A stretch of 64,000 bases of DNA from Brevibacterium sp. 239c (GTDB lineage Bacteria; Actinomycetota; Actinomycetes; Actinomycetales; Brevibacteriaceae): contig NZ_FXZH01000005.1 of the NCBI RefSeq assembly GCF_900169365.1, positions 62,001-126,000 on the forward strand, written 5' to 3'. The stretch's first letter is position 1. The number at the start of each line of letters is the position of its first letter. Made by a program: the position numbers and the translations under genes. The notes under the pieces were generated by a model. The model was not told the origin of the DNA. It worked only from the letters and a program-made list of their open reading frames with translations, and searched no databases. Positions 17,906 to 25,863 of this stretch are shown here, piece by piece.

Positions 17906-18856
17906 TCAGTTCACCGCCAGGTTCTTTCCGGGCTTGTCGATTGCGTTCGCACCAAGCTTCCACTTCTTCATGATCGCTTCATAGGTACCGTTTTCGAAGA
18001 GCTCGTTCAGACTGTCCTCGAGAACTGGCCCCATCTCCGAGTCTTTTGGGACCACCGCACCCTGATACAAGGTGTCGAATCCATTCTTACTTTCCGTACC
18101 AGCGAGTTCGAGCTTGCCATCAGATTCCTCAACGAAGTATGTCAAAGGCGCCCTCGAACTGAAGAAAGCATCCGATCGTCCGGACTGAACGGAAAGGATT
18201 GACTGGGGCTGATCTTTGAACGACATCACTTCGATCGCTTTGTCTCCGTCACTCTCGCATTCCTTCGACTGATCTTTAATGACCTTCTCTGCTGATCCGC
18301 CAGCCTGCACCGCAATTTTCAGGCCACAGGTCGAAGCCACATCTTCAATCTTTTTGGGGTTACCTTTTTGCACTGCAAAGACTACGAACTCCTGAACATA
18401 ATCGATGAAATCGTTCTTGTTCTGACGCTCCTTGAAGTCGCCCACAGGCCCAAATGCCATGTCATAGCGGCCAGCCGATATACCAGTTAATTCCGATGAA
18501 AGTCCATCTACAGTATTTTCGGTAATCCCAATGCCCCATAACTGCTCCAGTGCTTTTTCAAGATCAGCTGTTGCGCCAGAGATATCCCCCTCAACAGAGC
18601 CAACAACAATATATGGGGGAAAAGATCCGCTATTCACTGAGACGACCTCATCCGCATCGAGAATCTTCTCAGGTAAACGGTTACGTAGCTCATCATTTTG
18701 TTCTACTTTGGGGATCTCTCCCGAAGAAGCGTGACTGCTTTTCGCTTTGGAGGCTGTGTCTGGGTCTTCGGCCGAACAACCGGACATTACCAAGCAGGTA
18801 AGAGCTGCAGCTGCGCCGACGTATTTTGCGTTATTCCAAATTCCTGAAACTGACAT
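17906..18856 (-). CDS. ABC transporter substrate-binding lipoprotein (SBP_bac_3-like)
   Basis: 316 aa. The signal peptide ends in a lipobox (LVMSGC, Cys at about residue 27), giving a membrane-anchored lipoprotein. The mature part starts with a Ser/Lys-rich linker and then the family-3 binding fold: SGSFPPYIVVGSVEGDISGATADLEKALEQLWGI, ISAGRYDMAFGPVGDFKERQ, and a C-terminal LNELFENGTYEAIMKKWKLG. This family binds polar amino acids and related solutes. It sits directly between the nitrilase and the permease genes, suggesting that the imported ligand is the hydrolase substrate or its precursor. Confidence 0.9.
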   Translation of the reverse strand: MSVSGIWNNAKYVGAAAALTCLVMSGCSAEDPDTASKAKSSHASSGEIPKVEQNDELRNRLPEKILDADEVVSVNSGSFPPYIVVGSVEGDISGATADLEKALEQLWGIGITENTVDGLSSELTGISAGRYDMAFGPVGDFKERQNKNDFIDYVQEFVVFAVQKGNPKKIEDVASTCGLKIAVQAGGSAEKVIKDQSKECESDGDKAIEVMSFKDQPQSILSVQSGRSDAFFSSRAPLTYFVEESDGKLELAGTESKNGFDTLYQGAVVPKDSEMGPVLEDSLNELFENGTYEAIMKKWKLGANAIDKPGKNLAVN

Positions 18857-18868
18857 GGTTGTTCCGTT

Positions 18869-19654
18869 CTACTCTGCGAGCACCGGTGCTCGGTATTTCA
18901 TGTTCTCGAGTACTGGCAATGAGGCCCGCACACTGACTAGGCGACCAGGTTCAAGATCAAGGTCGGCTCGTCCGACCACTCCGCTGACTCCGCTCAATAC
19001 CGTACCTAGCGGATCAATCGTCATACTCATACCAATATTGCGTTCATTTGATTCTCCGCAGCCGACGACGTAAACGGTGTTCTCCAATGCCCTGGCAACG
19101 AGCATTGAACGCCAATGGTCCTCTTTGAGCGGTCCGCGTACCCACGCAGCTGGAACTAGAATGGCTTGCGCACCTTTGAGCGCAAGATCGCGTGCGATCT
19201 CTGGGAATCTCACGTCGTAGCAAGTGATGATGCCAAAGCGGATCCCGTCGACGTCGAATGGCTCAGGAACCTCTGTTCCAGGCGTCACTCTGTCAGATTC
19301 TTTGGAGTTGAATGCGTCGTAGAGATGGATCTTGTCATAACGGTGAATAATCTGGCCACCATCGATCACGAGCGCGACATTGAGCACACGAGAATCCTCC
19401 CGAAGATGAAACGTCCCTGCGATTGCCACACCTTTGAGGCTCAGCCTGATTAGGCTACTCACAAACGGGCCGTCAATTGGTTGAGCCCCGAGAACTGCCG
19501 CATCATCATCATGTGGGTCCCTGGAAATTATGCCTTCGGGCAAGACTAAGAGCCGCACTCCATCATTACGGGCGGAATCCACCTCCTCGGTGATGAATGC
19601 GAGATTCCCGTCAGGGTCTTTTGACACCGCGAATTGACTGGCTCGAACCTTCAT
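18869..19654 (-). CDS. Carbon-nitrogen hydrolase (nitrilase superfamily amidase)
   Basis: 261 aa with the superfamily Glu-Lys-Cys triad: Glu40 (LLVLPEGII), Lys108 (YDKIHLYDAF) and Cys145 (GIITCYDVRFPE). The YDKIHLFD-like and CYDLRFPE-like motifs match the Nit1/Nit2, omega-amidase and deaminated-glutathione-amidase branch rather than true nitrilases. It has no signal peptide and is cytoplasmic. AAAGGGAA precedes the ATG. It lies between a Pht5-like protein and the binding lipoprotein in one operon, so it probably hydrolyses an imported amide; the actual substrate is unknown. Confidence 0.88.
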   Translation of the reverse strand: MKVRASQFAVSKDPDGNLAFITEEVDSARNDGVRLLVLPEGIISRDPHDDDAAVLGAQPIDGPFVSSLIRLSLKGVAIAGTFHLREDSRVLNVALVIDGGQIIHRYDKIHLYDAFNSKESDRVTPGTEVPEPFDVDGIRFGIITCYDVRFPEIARDLALKGAQAILVPAAWVRGPLKEDHWRSMLVARALENTVYVVGCGESNERNIGMSMTIDPLGTVLSGVSGVVGRADLDLEPGRLVSVRASLPVLENMKYRAPVLAE

Positions 19655-19666
19655 ATCGTTTCCCTT

Positions 19667-20611
19667 TCATACAGTTTTAAAAATGGAAGAATATGCAATC
19701 TCACTCTGAGTCAGATGCTGACGCTGCATTTGCGCGAAAAATTCTTTAAACATCTTCGTTTGAGACGGCGAATAGGGCGCGTCCCATCCATTAGGTAGCG
19801 AGCTCTCGTTCGCCAGATCAACAGCCAGCCAGGCTGAAGTCTCAGCGTATTTCTCTCGTTTACTCCGCCACACGGACTGAGAGGTGTTGAGCGCGCGCAC
19901 CACAACTTCCCGCAAGTCTTCAGGCACCTCGGAGTCAAAACCCAATACATGATGACCAGGCACATAACCGTGTTGATGTGACCATTCGAGTTCTGTCTGT
20001 CGAACATCCGTATATAGATGGCGAAAGGAAGATTCTCTCGCGTAGAACCCCGGCGGCATGAAGGGGGTCAAGACGGCATCCAGTTCGCCATCAAATAGAC
20101 GGTCAATCATCGGTTTGCCGCATATCGCAACGATCTTGCCTTCTATACCGAAGCCGTCAAGACGATCAGCCTCCGGGTGCTGGTCGGTGAGTCGTCCGAC
20201 GAACCAGTAAGCATCATCGACCGACAAACCGTCGTCTTGTAGCGCAGCCCGCGTCCATGTATTTCCCGAGTCCGCCCAACCCGTCAATCCAATATTCTTA
20301 CCGACCAGGTCTCCCGCGTTGTGATATCCCGAATCTTTTCGAACGATAATGCATCGTTGCCGAAACCCCTGCATCATGAGCAGTGGCACCGCGACGAAGC
20401 CCGACCTACCACGGTCAAATGCCCTCGAAGTCTTACTCAGCGATACTTCTGCGGCGTCATATCCGCGCTTTTGCCAATCATCTAATAGAGCAGGAACTCT
20501 ATCGATGTGGAACTCGAGATTACGATCGCCGAGCTCTTCGGTCATGACCTCACCGAGCATGAGTGGTGTCAACCAGTCCCAATCTCGAAGAGCCAATCGA
20601 ATCGTTGTCAT
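19667..20611 (-). CDS. Pht5-like (4,5-dihydroxyphthalate decarboxylase-related) protein, periplasmic-binding fold
   Basis: 314 aa. It shares the layout of 4,5-dihydroxyphthalate decarboxylase relatives: LALRDWDWLTPLMLGEV opening, GYDAAEVSLSKTSRAFDRG, FVAVPLLMMQGFRQRCIIVRK, then DLVGKNIGLTGWADSGNTW. This fold is shared with NMT1/TauA-type binding proteins, but no signal peptide or lipobox is present, which favours a cytoplasmic enzyme. Metal-dependent decarboxylation is the family's known chemistry; whether it holds here is unknown. ATG 20611 follows AGAGGTGA; upstream in-frame codons reach into the promoter and are not used. It is the first gene of the MocR-facing operon. Confidence 0.7.
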   Translation of the reverse strand: MTTIRLALRDWDWLTPLMLGEVMTEELGDRNLEFHIDRVPALLDDWQKRGYDAAEVSLSKTSRAFDRGRSGFVAVPLLMMQGFRQRCIIVRKDSGYHNAGDLVGKNIGLTGWADSGNTWTRAALQDDGLSVDDAYWFVGRLTDQHPEADRLDGFGIEGKIVAICGKPMIDRLFDGELDAVLTPFMPPGFYARESSFRHLYTDVRQTELEWSHQHGYVPGHHVLGFDSEVPEDLREVVVRALNTSQSVWRSKREKYAETSAWLAVDLANESSLPNGWDAPYSPSQTKMFKEFFAQMQRQHLTQSEIAYSSIFKTV

Positions 20612-20652
20612 CGTCACCTCTCTGTGCGTCTCTAACCTGATCTGTCCTGCCG

Positions 20653-20681
20653 ATACTATGTACAGTCCATTGTGATTACAA
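20653..20681 (-). promoter_or_regulatory. Promoter of the Pht5-nitrilase-ABC operon
   Basis: Minus strand: -35 TTGTAA (20676-20681), 17-bp spacer, -10 TAGTAT (20653-20658), then a 41-nt leader to ATG 20611. The -35 is one half of the ATTGT-GATT-ACAAT palindrome. Confidence 0.55.
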
Positions 20682-20702
20682 TCATGTTTTGTTACTGTAC
20701 AT
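20658..20702. promoter_or_regulatory. Candidate MocR operator, nested inverted repeats
   Basis: ATGTACAGT (20658-20666) and its exact complement ACTGTACAT (20694-20702) flank a second palindrome ATTGT-GATT-ACAAT (20669-20682). The outer arms touch both -10 boxes and the inner palindrome supplies both -35 boxes of the divergent promoters. A dimeric MocR bound here would control both sides, including its own gene. Confidence 0.6.
20670..20698 (+). promoter_or_regulatory. mocR promoter (leaderless)
   Basis: -35 TTGTGA (20670-20675), 17-bp spacer, -10 TACTGT (20693-20698), then ATG 6 nt later at 20705 with no Shine-Dalgarno. Confidence 0.55.
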
Positions 20703-20704
20703 TC

Positions 20705-22039
20705 ATGGACATCGATCATCAGGTCAGCTCCAAATGGGTGGCCCATCACCTCTCGGGCGTGAGCGCGAGCACAATCGCCGCCGATATTGGGATACTCATT
20801 CGCAAAGGCGAGATTCCGGAGAATGCGCTACTGCCAGGTGTCCGCCCTCTGGCCAAGCTCTTGGGAGTTAGCCCAAGCACAGTGTCATCTGCCTGGGCCG
20901 AGCTAAAGCGATACGGCTTGATCGAAGGCATGGGGCGCGGAGGAGTTCGCGTACTTGGACCTCCGCCCACACCGTTTCCAATCCGATACAAGGAAGACGA
21001 TCACTATGGGCAGCCGTTTAAGTTCGACCTCGGCTTTTCAGTTCCGGACATCACGCTTCTACCTGATATTCGAGCAGCACTGCTGAATAGCGGCCAGTGG
21101 AAATTCAACGACTACCAACGAGATCGTATCGTGCCCGCTCTCGAGTCTGCGGCTCGCAGATCCTGGCCCTTCAAGCCACAAGAGCTTCAAGCGACTGACG
21201 GTGGCTACGACGGCCTCAGGCTCGCGATTCATACCTTTGTAAACCCTGGCGATTGGGTTATAGTTGACCAGGTCACGACGCCTCGCAGTCTTGACATTGT
21301 CGAGGTATCTGGGGCGCGTATGAAGTTCCTGGAAAGGGACAATGAAGGAGTGACCCCTGCATCGCTTGCCGAAGCGATCGCGTTACGCCCAGTCGCTCTT
21401 GTACTACAGCCTGGGATCCACGTCCCGCTGGGGAGTAGCATGAGTGCCAGACGCGCGCGCGACCTGGCTGAATTGCTCAAAGAGTCTTCCATCCTTGTTA
21501 TTGAGACTGATGAACAGAATGCCCTTTTCGACGAACCGATATTCTCACTGTCCGAGCTCATGCCTGACAAACATCTCTATATTCGTAGCTATTCGAAATC
21601 GCACGGTCCAGACTTGCGTACCGCGGTCATGGAAGGACCAGAAGATCTAATCTCGAAGGTGCATTCGTACTATGCATTTGGCGCCGGTTGGACGAGCCGT
21701 ATTCTGCAAGAAGCGCTTGCCTGGATGCTCGACGACAGCGCGACACAGGCTCTGGTCCACGAGGCGGCAGAGAAATACCGGCAAAAATCCGCGATGCTCA
21801 CTCGGGCACTACGTGCGCGCGGAGTGTCGACTCCTGAAGCAGCCGGACTCGAGATAGTTGTCAACGTACGTGACGAAGAGTTCGCAAGGGGTTATCTCAA
21901 AGCATCAGGTATTGCAGTCCAGTCCGGCAAACAATTTACCAATGGTGATCGTCTACCGTGGCTACGTATTTCTATTTCCCCGATCACGAGTGCCAACGTC
22001 GATGAGATCGCCATTCGGATCGCAGAGGCAGCCCAATAG
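20705..22039 (+). CDS. MocR-family regulator (GntR HTH fused to PLP aminotransferase-like domain)
   Basis: 444 aa. An N-terminal winged helix (about residues 20-85, with ALLPGVRPLAKLLGVSPSTVSSAWAELKRYGLIE) is fused to a fold-type I aminotransferase domain. The PLP lysine lies in YIRSYSKSHGPDLRTAVMEG, with the upstream aspartate in VIETDEQN. MocR proteins typically use PLP plus an amino-acid-like effector to control a divergent catabolic or biosynthetic operon. It faces the Pht5-nitrilase-ABC operon. ATG 20705 fits a -10 placed 6 nt upstream; an in-frame GTG at 20672 would lie inside the promoter. AT-richer than the chromosome, like the operon. Confidence 0.9.
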   Translation: MDIDHQVSSKWVAHHLSGVSASTIAADIGILIRKGEIPENALLPGVRPLAKLLGVSPSTVSSAWAELKRYGLIEGMGRGGVRVLGPPPTPFPIRYKEDDHYGQPFKFDLGFSVPDITLLPDIRAALLNSGQWKFNDYQRDRIVPALESAARRSWPFKPQELQATDGGYDGLRLAIHTFVNPGDWVIVDQVTTPRSLDIVEVSGARMKFLERDNEGVTPASLAEAIALRPVALVLQPGIHVPLGSSMSARRARDLAELLKESSILVIETDEQNALFDEPIFSLSELMPDKHLYIRSYSKSHGPDLRTAVMEGPEDLISKVHSYYAFGAGWTSRILQEALAWMLDDSATQALVHEAAEKYRQKSAMLTRALRARGVSTPEAAGLEIVVNVRDEEFARGYLKASGIAVQSGKQFTNGDRLPWLRISISPITSANVDEIAIRIAEAAQ

Positions 22040-22046
22040 CGTTTAC

Positions 22047-22062
22047 GCCCAGGTGGCTGGGC
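22047..22062 (+). terminator. Short hairpin after mocR
   Basis: GCCCAG-GTGG-CTGGGC lies 8 bases past the mocR stop. The 6-bp stem has no T-tract, so it is a weak candidate. Confidence 0.3.
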
Positions 22063-22175
22063 TCGTGGTTGGTCAGTCTTTGATTTTCGGTGCCCGTGTA
22101 GCTTCTGTCATCATGACTTCACCGTAGCGATTCACGGTCACATGTTTAGGGTCGGCGCTGCCTCAGAGGGACGCC

Positions 22176-22556
22176 TTAGGGATAACGCTCTTGGTTGCTT
22201 ACTGCGAAATTTTCAATGTCGATCACCGTCGGTTCAAATTCGCCGATCGTGTCATAGACACCTGTATCCTCATCGATAGAAGAATCCCAGCCTGGGTGAT
22301 CTTCCGTAATGCTGTTGGCGATCAGAGCGAGAGCTGCATGTTGTCCTCCACGATCGTTACCCACTGCCACGATCGCGTCAGCCTTGAGCTCCTCAACCCT
22401 GGCTGCGAGTCCACGGACGTCATAGTCCAAAACAGCTAAGGTACCATCGAGATCACGAATCGGGACAGTCATTATCTGTCCACGGATCTCAAGATCACCC
22501 GCAGTGGAGGTCATCGACGCGAGCTTTTCGGCGAGGACTAGATTTGAGTCGGTCAT
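22176..22556 (-). CDS. Hypothetical acidic protein
   Basis: 126 aa, no signal peptide or membrane span. It reads as a compact alpha/beta protein: IRGQIMTVPIRDLDGTLAVLDYDVRGLAARVEELKADAIVAVGNDRGGQHAALALI, then an acidic C-terminal tail (WDSSIDEDTGVYDTIGEFEP). AAGGG lies 7 nt before the ATG. It follows the TrmH-family gene by 45 bp on the same strand and may be co-transcribed. I do not recognise the family. Confidence 0.65.
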   Translation of the reverse strand: MTDSNLVLAEKLASMTSTAGDLEIRGQIMTVPIRDLDGTLAVLDYDVRGLAARVEELKADAIVAVGNDRGGQHAALALIANSITEDHPGWDSSIDEDTGVYDTIGEFEPTVIDIENFAVSNQERYP

Positions 22557-22601
22557 GAAGTACCCTTGCGCTTTTGGAAAACCAGCGCCTGCCCCAGCCC
22601 C

Positions 22602-23492
22602 TCACATCCGCTGGTTGCGAGCACTCTCGTAGATGCAGACGCCTGCAGCGGTCGCGAGGTTGAGGCTCTCGGCCTTGCCGTAAATGGGGACCGCCACAGA
22701 GGAGTCGCAGAGTTCCAAGTCCTTCTCGCCCATCCCCCACGCTTCGTTGCCGAAGACCCATGTGGTGCGAGCGGTCAGGTCGAGCCCTTTGTCCCAGGGG
22801 TGGTGGAGGTCATGAGCGTCTTCGTTGGCGTCTGCGGCGAGGACCTGAAGTCCACGGGCACGGGCGAGTTCGGTCACCTCGGCGAGGCCAACTCCTGTGA
22901 CCACGGGGACGTGGAACAGTGACCCAGCGGTGGAGCGAACCGTCTTGTCGTTGTAGATGTCGACACTCGATGAGGTGAGCACCACGGCATCGGCACCGGC
23001 TGCATCGGCGAGGCGGATGACTGTGCCGGCGTTACCGGGATCGCGTACCTGCGAGAGGACGACGATGAGCTCGGATTCCTTGGTGATGACCGAGGCCAGC
23101 TCGACATCGATTGCCTCGCACACGGCGACGACACCTTGTGAGTTCACGGTCGTGGCCAGTTCGGCGAGCACCTCGGGGGTCACGATGTTCCAGTCGATCT
23201 GTGCGCCCTTGACGGTCTCGACGAATTCGGGATGAACCTCGGCGGCCTGCTCGGTGATGAAGAGGTCGACGACTCCACCCTTGGGATCGATAGTCGAACC
23301 CATCCATTCCGGAACACCAGGATTGTGCGCATCAAGACCCTGCGCGACGTGTCGATCCAGAGCCTCACGCACGGCCTGCGGCCCTTCGACGAGGAACTGG
23401 CCAGCGCTCTTGCGGCCGTGGCGCTTGAGCAGCTTGACGGCGTTCTTGATCCGCTTCGACTGTGTAGAGGAGATAACGTCTGGAAGATTCAT
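22602..23492 (-). CDS. TrmH/SpoU-family RNA 2'-O-methyltransferase
   Basis: 296 aa. The N-terminal substrate-binding domain (RIKNAVKLLKRHGRKSAGQFLVEGPQAVREAL) precedes a SPOUT knot domain with the three motifs: VVLSQVRDPGNAGTVIRLADAAGADAVVL, TTWVFGNEAWGM and VPIYGKAESLNLATAAGVCIYE. The expected activity is SAM-dependent 2'-O-ribose methylation of rRNA or tRNA. I start it at ATG 23492; upstream in-frame codons run into the rplT terminator. In actinobacteria this gene regularly sits downstream of infC-rpmI-rplT, as here. Confidence 0.9.
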   Translation of the reverse strand: MNLPDVISSTQSKRIKNAVKLLKRHGRKSAGQFLVEGPQAVREALDRHVAQGLDAHNPGVPEWMGSTIDPKGGVVDLFITEQAAEVHPEFVETVKGAQIDWNIVTPEVLAELATTVNSQGVVAVCEAIDVELASVITKESELIVVLSQVRDPGNAGTVIRLADAAGADAVVLTSSSVDIYNDKTVRSTAGSLFHVPVVTGVGLAEVTELARARGLQVLAADANEDAHDLHHPWDKGLDLTARTTWVFGNEAWGMGEKDLELCDSSVAVPIYGKAESLNLATAAGVCIYESARNQRM

Positions 23493-23561
23493 GGAGTTCG
23501 TAGACTCGCAATCTGGGAGTTCTGGATGCGCTAAGGAGTTCTGTAAGTGCTGAGACAAATT

Positions 23562-23596
23562 CAACGGCCCCGAACTAAGTCAGTTCGGAGCCGTTG
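23562..23596 (-). terminator. Intrinsic terminator after rplT
   Basis: CAACGGCCCCGAACT pairs with AGTTCGGAGCCGTTG (15 positions, one mismatch) around a 5-nt loop, 20 bases past the rplT stop on the minus strand. GAATTTGTC follows. Confidence 0.75.
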
Positions 23597-23616
23597 AGAG
23601 TCTGAGGACCGGCAGC

Positions 23617-24006
23617 TCAGGCCGCAGCGGTCTTCGCTGCGTTGACGTCAGCCGGAAGAGCTTCCTTGGCAACCTTGATCAGGGCCGCGAAAGTGGCCGA
23701 ATCGTTGACTGCGAGCTCGGCGAGCATACGACGGTCAACCTCGACGCCAGCGGCCTTGAGGCCCTGGATGAAGCGGTTGTAGGTCATGCCGTTGGCGCGA
23801 GCACCAGCGTTGATGCGCTGGATCCACAGGCGACGGAAGTCACCCTTGCGGGCGCGACGGTCACGGTAGCTGTAGACCAGCGAGTGGATGACCTGTTCCT
23901 TGGCCTTGCGGTACAGGCGCGAGCGCTGTCCACGGTAGCCGCTTGCCCGGTCAAGGATGACCCGGCGCTTCTTGTGAGCGTTGACCGCTCTCTTAACACG
24001 TGCCAC
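23617..24006 (-). CDS. rplT: 50S ribosomal protein L20
   Basis: 129 aa. The L20 signature is present: [39 protein letters not shown], a long basic N-terminal extension that binds 23S rRNA early in 50S assembly, and a globular C-terminal domain ([27 protein letters not shown]). An Ala-rich tail makes it slightly longer than the E. coli protein (118 aa). AAGGAG precedes the ATG. Third gene of infC-rpmI-rplT. Confidence 0.98.
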   Translation of the reverse strand: MARVKRAVNAHKKRRVILDRASGYRGQRSRLYRKAKEQVIHSLVYSYRDRRARKGDFRRLWIQRINAGARANGMTYNRFIQGLKAAGVEVDRRMLAELAVNDSATFAALIKVAKEALPADVNAAKTAAA

Positions 24007-24066
24007 GTGTTACTCCTTCAAAATTGGTTCAACCGGCGGGGCCGGAGTCTGGTTCAAGCTGTGGGA

Positions 24067-24109
24067 GCCACGTGCGTGGCTGCCCGGGATAGAGACCCGA
24101 GAGGGTCTC
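24067..24109 (-). promoter_or_regulatory. Hairpins between rpmI and rplT
   Basis: GAGACCC-GAGA-GGGTCTC (24092-24109) covers the rpmI stop region, and AGCCAC/GTGGCT (about 24068-24080) follows. L20 autoregulates its operon in other bacteria through RNA structures, so a similar role is possible. Confidence 0.35.
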
Positions 24110-24314
24110 ACCTGCCCTTGAGCTTGCCCAGAAGCTTGCGGGCTTTGGCGCGATCTCCGCCGGTGAGGACCTGGTCCTCGGCAACGCGACGCTTACGGGC
24201 CGAGGACTTGCCCTCGAACTTGTGCTGGTTGTTCACGCCTTCACGCATGATCTTGCCAGTACCCGTCACACGCATGCGCTTCTTGGCGCTGCTGTTCGTC
24301 TTCTGCTTCGGCAT
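24108..24314 (-). CDS. rpmI: 50S ribosomal protein L35
   Basis: 68 aa. MPKQKTNSSAKKRMRVTGTGKI followed by a highly basic body and the C-terminal KARKLLGKLKGR fits L35. It is a small rRNA-binding protein of the large subunit. It sits between infC (98 bp upstream) and rplT (101 bp downstream). GGAG precedes the ATG. Confidence 0.98.
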   Translation of the reverse strand: MPKQKTNSSAKKRMRVTGTGKIMREGVNNQHKFEGKSSARKRRVAEDQVLTGGDRAKARKLLGKLKGR

Positions 24315-24412
24315 CGAGCCGTTCTCCTTTGCATTTCGTTGCTGGTGGCGACCACCGACAACTACTTCACACGCTGAAACCGTTCAGGCTCCAGCGAATC
24401 GGTACTTACTTC

Positions 24413-25039
24413 TCACGCGTCGGGCGCTGCGTGCTTCTCTGCAGCGACGCGATCGCGTCGGGATTTCACCTCGGCGACGTTGCCCTTGGCATCTGAAGAT
24501 GCCTTGCGGGCCTCGGCCTTGGCGTCGGATTTGGACTTATGTGGGGCAATGACCATCACCATGTTGCGTCCGTCGACCCGTGGTGAGGATTCGACGGTGC
24601 CGAGTTCGGACACATCTTCGGCCAGGCGGTTGAGCAGCTTGATGCCCATTTCGGGGCGAGACTGTTCACGACCGCGGAACATGATCATGACCTTGACCTT
24701 GTCGCCACCATCGAGGAAGCGGGTCACATGCCCCTTCTTCGTCTCGTAGTCGTGTTCATCGATCTTGAGACGGAAGCGGATCTCTTTCAGCGCAGTGTTC
24801 GCCTGATTCTTGCGGGCTTCTCTGGCCTTCTGAGCAGATTCGTATTTGAATTTCCCATAGTCCATGAGTTTGGCTACGGGAGGCTTCGCCTGCGGTGCGA
24901 CCTCGACCAAGTCGAGATCTGCCTCGCGAGCGAGGTCGAGTGCCTTGCGAATGGCAACGATACCGACCTGTTCACCGTTGGGTCCGACCAACCGGACCTC
25001 GGGAACCCGAATCCGGTCATTGATGCGCGTCTCGCTGAT
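24413..25039 (-). CDS. infC: Translation initiation factor IF-3, apparent ATC start
   Basis: 208 aa. The N-terminal domain [19 protein letters not shown]...GEQVGIV, the linker [25 protein letters not shown] and the C-terminal domain ([26 protein letters not shown]) are complete. The C-terminal Ala/Lys-rich tail is a common actinobacterial extension. There is no ATG, GTG or TTG at the proper place. AAAAGGAG (25047-25054) is followed after 7 nt by ATC encoding the first residue of [10 protein letters not shown]3 polices start codons, and infC genes elsewhere use rare starts for self-control, so ATC is the best call. A terminator-like stem precedes the gene. Confidence 0.93.
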   Translation of the reverse strand: MSETRINDRIRVPEVRLVGPNGEQVGIVAIRKALDLAREADLDLVEVAPQAKPPVAKLMDYGKFKYESAQKAREARKNQANTALKEIRFRLKIDEHDYETKKGHVTRFLDGGDKVKVMIMFRGREQSRPEMGIKLLNRLAEDVSELGTVESSPRVDGRNMVMVIAPHKSKSDAKAEARKASSDAKGNVAEVKSRRDRVAAEKHAAPDA

Positions 25040-25368
25040 GTGTTCACTCCTTTTTAGCTCAAATGATGTCGTGGCAATAGAAAAGGCTCCCATTGACCAC
25101 ATGCCAAGGGAGCCTGCACACACACATCAGAGCAACGGATTGGATCACCGCTACACATCAAGTGAATACACCTCGATCTGAAACCGTCTGCCTCGAGCTT
25201 GCACCCGGGCTGTCGATCATCAGAACATTGGACCCGATCGTTTCACACGATCAAGGTGGGAGTCAGACCCCGCTTCGCACCACGATTCAGTGTACTACGC
25301 TTCATGACTCTTCGCACATCGAGGTCGAACATGCAATTGTCGGGTCATTCATATGTCAAGCTAGTCCC
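25040..25368. other. 329-bp divergent spacer infC / DUF1844
   Basis: No gene. It holds the infC Shine-Dalgarno and attenuator and, farther up, the infC promoter. A TACACT hexamer on the minus strand near 25290 is a possible -10, but its -35 is poor. Frames crossing the area are not supported. Confidence 0.45.
25077..25115 (-). promoter_or_regulatory. infC leader attenuator (terminator-like stem)
   Basis: On the minus strand AGGCTCCC (complement of 25108-25115) pairs with GGGAGCCT (complement of 25084-25091). Three more pairs (TTG/CAA) follow across a bulged A. A T-rich tail (TTTCTAT, 25077-25083) follows. It ends about 40 nt upstream of the infC start on the same strand, so it can stop transcription before infC-rpmI-rplT. 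Confidence 0.65.
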
Positions 25369-25740
25369 ATGAGTTCTGAAAATTCTGTACCCGCCGAGGC
25401 GGTTGCCGATGTCACTCGTGACATCGCCGAAGTACCAGCCGTCGAGGTCGTCACATCCGCAGCTGTGCACCTGATGTCCGCCGCCGCCGTGAAATGCGGC
25501 CTGGCCGAGGACTCCCCCGATGTTCCGGCAGCAGAGTTGCAGGACCTCGACGAGGCGCGCAAGCTCATCACCGCTCTGGCCGGCCTGGTCACCGGAGCCG
25601 CCACAGTCATCGGCGACCATCACGCTCGCCCCCTGCGCGATGGTCTGCGCAGCCTGCAGCTGGCATTCCGCGAAGCCTCGACCATTCAGGATGAGCCCGG
25701 ACAGGGCCCCGGCGAGAAGTTCACCGGCCCCGTCCGCTGA
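25369..25740 (+). CDS. DUF1844 domain protein
   Basis: 123 aa. It has the conserved DUF1844 core VEVVTSAAVHLMSAAAVKCGLAED ... LDEARKLITALAGLVTGAATVIGDHHARPLRDGLRSLQLAFREAS and the invariant tail GEKFTGPVR. The function is unknown. In actinobacteria it is regularly divergent from infC, as here, which hints at a link with translation. No good ribosome binding site precedes the ATG. Confidence 0.85.
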   Translation: MSSENSVPAEAVADVTRDIAEVPAVEVVTSAAVHLMSAAAVKCGLAEDSPDVPAAELQDLDEARKLITALAGLVTGAATVIGDHHARPLRDGLRSLQLAFREASTIQDEPGQGPGEKFTGPVR

Positions 25741-25863
25741 CAGGCCTCACTATGGGTGCCGGCAACCTGCTCGCGCACCATAGCTCTCCACATCCGCTGC
25801 GGCTCTCGACCACTGGTCGGGGGCCGCTTCTGCTGTGTCAGTGCCGAATGAGATCATCGGTGC

